Positions 21,868 to 22,174 of a stretch of 22,174 nt of DNA are shown one piece after another. A program made the translations under genes and the position numbers. Under the pieces are notes generated by a model. That model saw only the letters and a program-made list of their open reading frames with translations, searched no databases and had not been told where the DNA came from. Position 1 is the first letter of the stretch. Every line of letters starts with the position of its first letter. Origin of the DNA: RGIG9041 sp045593905 (lineage in GTDB: Bacteria > Bacillota > Clostridia > Oscillospirales > QAKW01); the NCBI GenBank assembly GCA_045593905.1, contig JAZNXL010000048.1, positions 1 through 22,174 on the forward strand, written 5' to 3'.

Positions 21868-22174
21868 CTATAAATTAATAGTTATGAATAGTGTTGTGCC
21901 TTTGCCAACCTCAGTTTCAATTTTAAGGTCGTCGGAGTATTTTTTAATATTAGGAAGACCCATACCTGCGCCAAAGCCGAGATTACGAACATCGTCAGAA
22001 GCAGTTGAATAACCCTCTTGCATTGCAAGGTCAAGGTCGGCAATACCTTTACCTTGGTCGGCAATTTTTATTAAAATTTTGTCTTGTGAAATATCAATAT
22101 CGGCAGTTCCGCCGTTACCGTGGATAACAGCGTTGATTTCAGCCTCATACATTAAGTCGGATGTAGCCATGTCG
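21868..22174 (-). CDS. Anti-sigma-factor-like GHKL ATPase (5' end beyond the window)
   Basis: RsbW-like ATP-binding domain, incomplete. The visible 100-odd residues include the N-box region EAEINAVIHGNGG, G1 box DQGKGI, GFGAGMGLPNIKKYSD (G2 box) and the final GKGTTLFITINL. The frame stays open to the window edge. The ATG at 22170 is probably internal, because family members carry about 40 more N-terminal residues before this point. Such proteins are serine kinases or anti-sigma factors. The HydS gene starts 10 nt after its stop with an AGGAG ribosome-binding site, so the two are co-transcribed. Partners (a STAS anti-anti-sigma protein or a sigma factor) are not in view. Confidence 0.85.
   Translation of the reverse strand, partial: DMATSDLMYEAEINAVIHGNGGTADIDISQDKILIKIADQGKGIADLDLAMQEGYSTASDDVRNLGFGAGMGLPNIKKYSDDLKIETEVGKGTTLFITINL

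Noticed and set aside
1..22174. CRISPR arrays, tRNA or rRNA genes, prophage or transposase genes.
   Set aside because: No regularly spaced direct repeats, tRNA-like cloverleaf ends, rRNA-like segments or transposase/integrase motifs were seen on either strand by eye.

Overview
The window looks like chromosome from an anaerobic low-GC Gram-positive bacterium of the class Clostridia, perhaps a gut Oscillospirales/Ruminococcaceae-like lineage (placement inferred). The evidence is strong AGGAGG ribosome-binding sites, SigA-type TTGACA/TATAAT promoters, a T-box ahead of pheST, an IreB phosphoprotein, a soluble HndABCD-type NAD(P)-linked [FeFe] hydrogenase and a second, sensory-type [FeFe]-hydrogenase-like protein. 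No tRNA, rRNA, CRISPR array or transposase gene was seen.

Layout. (1) 121-4164, minus strand: a tightly packed operon uvrC-rsmD-coaD-coiled-coil protein-DUF1624-like membrane protein, ending at a bidirectional terminator (101-133). (2) 4165-4535: a long uvrC leader that is mostly one 277-bp element (4183-4459). It has 27-bp imperfect terminal inverted repeats around two back-to-back 108-bp hairpins, and its edge abuts two overlapping divergent promoters. (3) 4536-5174, plus: a HAD phosphatase. (4) 5200-7321, minus: unknown membrane protein-alr-mazF. No antitoxin gene lies next to mazF, and a palindromic stretch separates it from alr. (5) 7322-11092, plus: T-box leader and pheS-pheT. (6) 11176-11427, plus: ireB with its own promoter. 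(7) 11467-13398, minus: araD and an AraM-type glycerol-1-phosphate dehydrogenase, divergent from a DeoR regulator (13534-14247). (8) 14293-22174, minus: a redox block. In transcription order it holds an anti-sigma-like ATPase (cut by the window edge), a sensory-type hydrogenase-like protein (HydS), a DRTGG protein and a PHP phosphoesterase, then a terminator. After that come hndA (NuoE-like), a GHKL ATPase, hndB, hndC (NuoF-like) and hydA/hndD.

How the genes work together. HndA, HndB, HndC and HydA form a complete soluble bifurcating-type hydrogenase that couples NAD(P)H and, probably, ferredoxin to H2. The neighbouring HydS-like protein keeps the four cysteines that would hold an H-cluster but has altered surrounding motifs. 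With the two GHKL ATPases, the DRTGG protein and the PHP protein it makes a plausible H2/redox sensing and regulatory module. That regulatory role is inferred from gene order and known family associations, not shown by sequence.

The least explained structures are the 277-bp palindromic element in the uvrC leader, the palindromic alr-mazF spacer, and an unassigned 28-bp dyad upstream of hndA.
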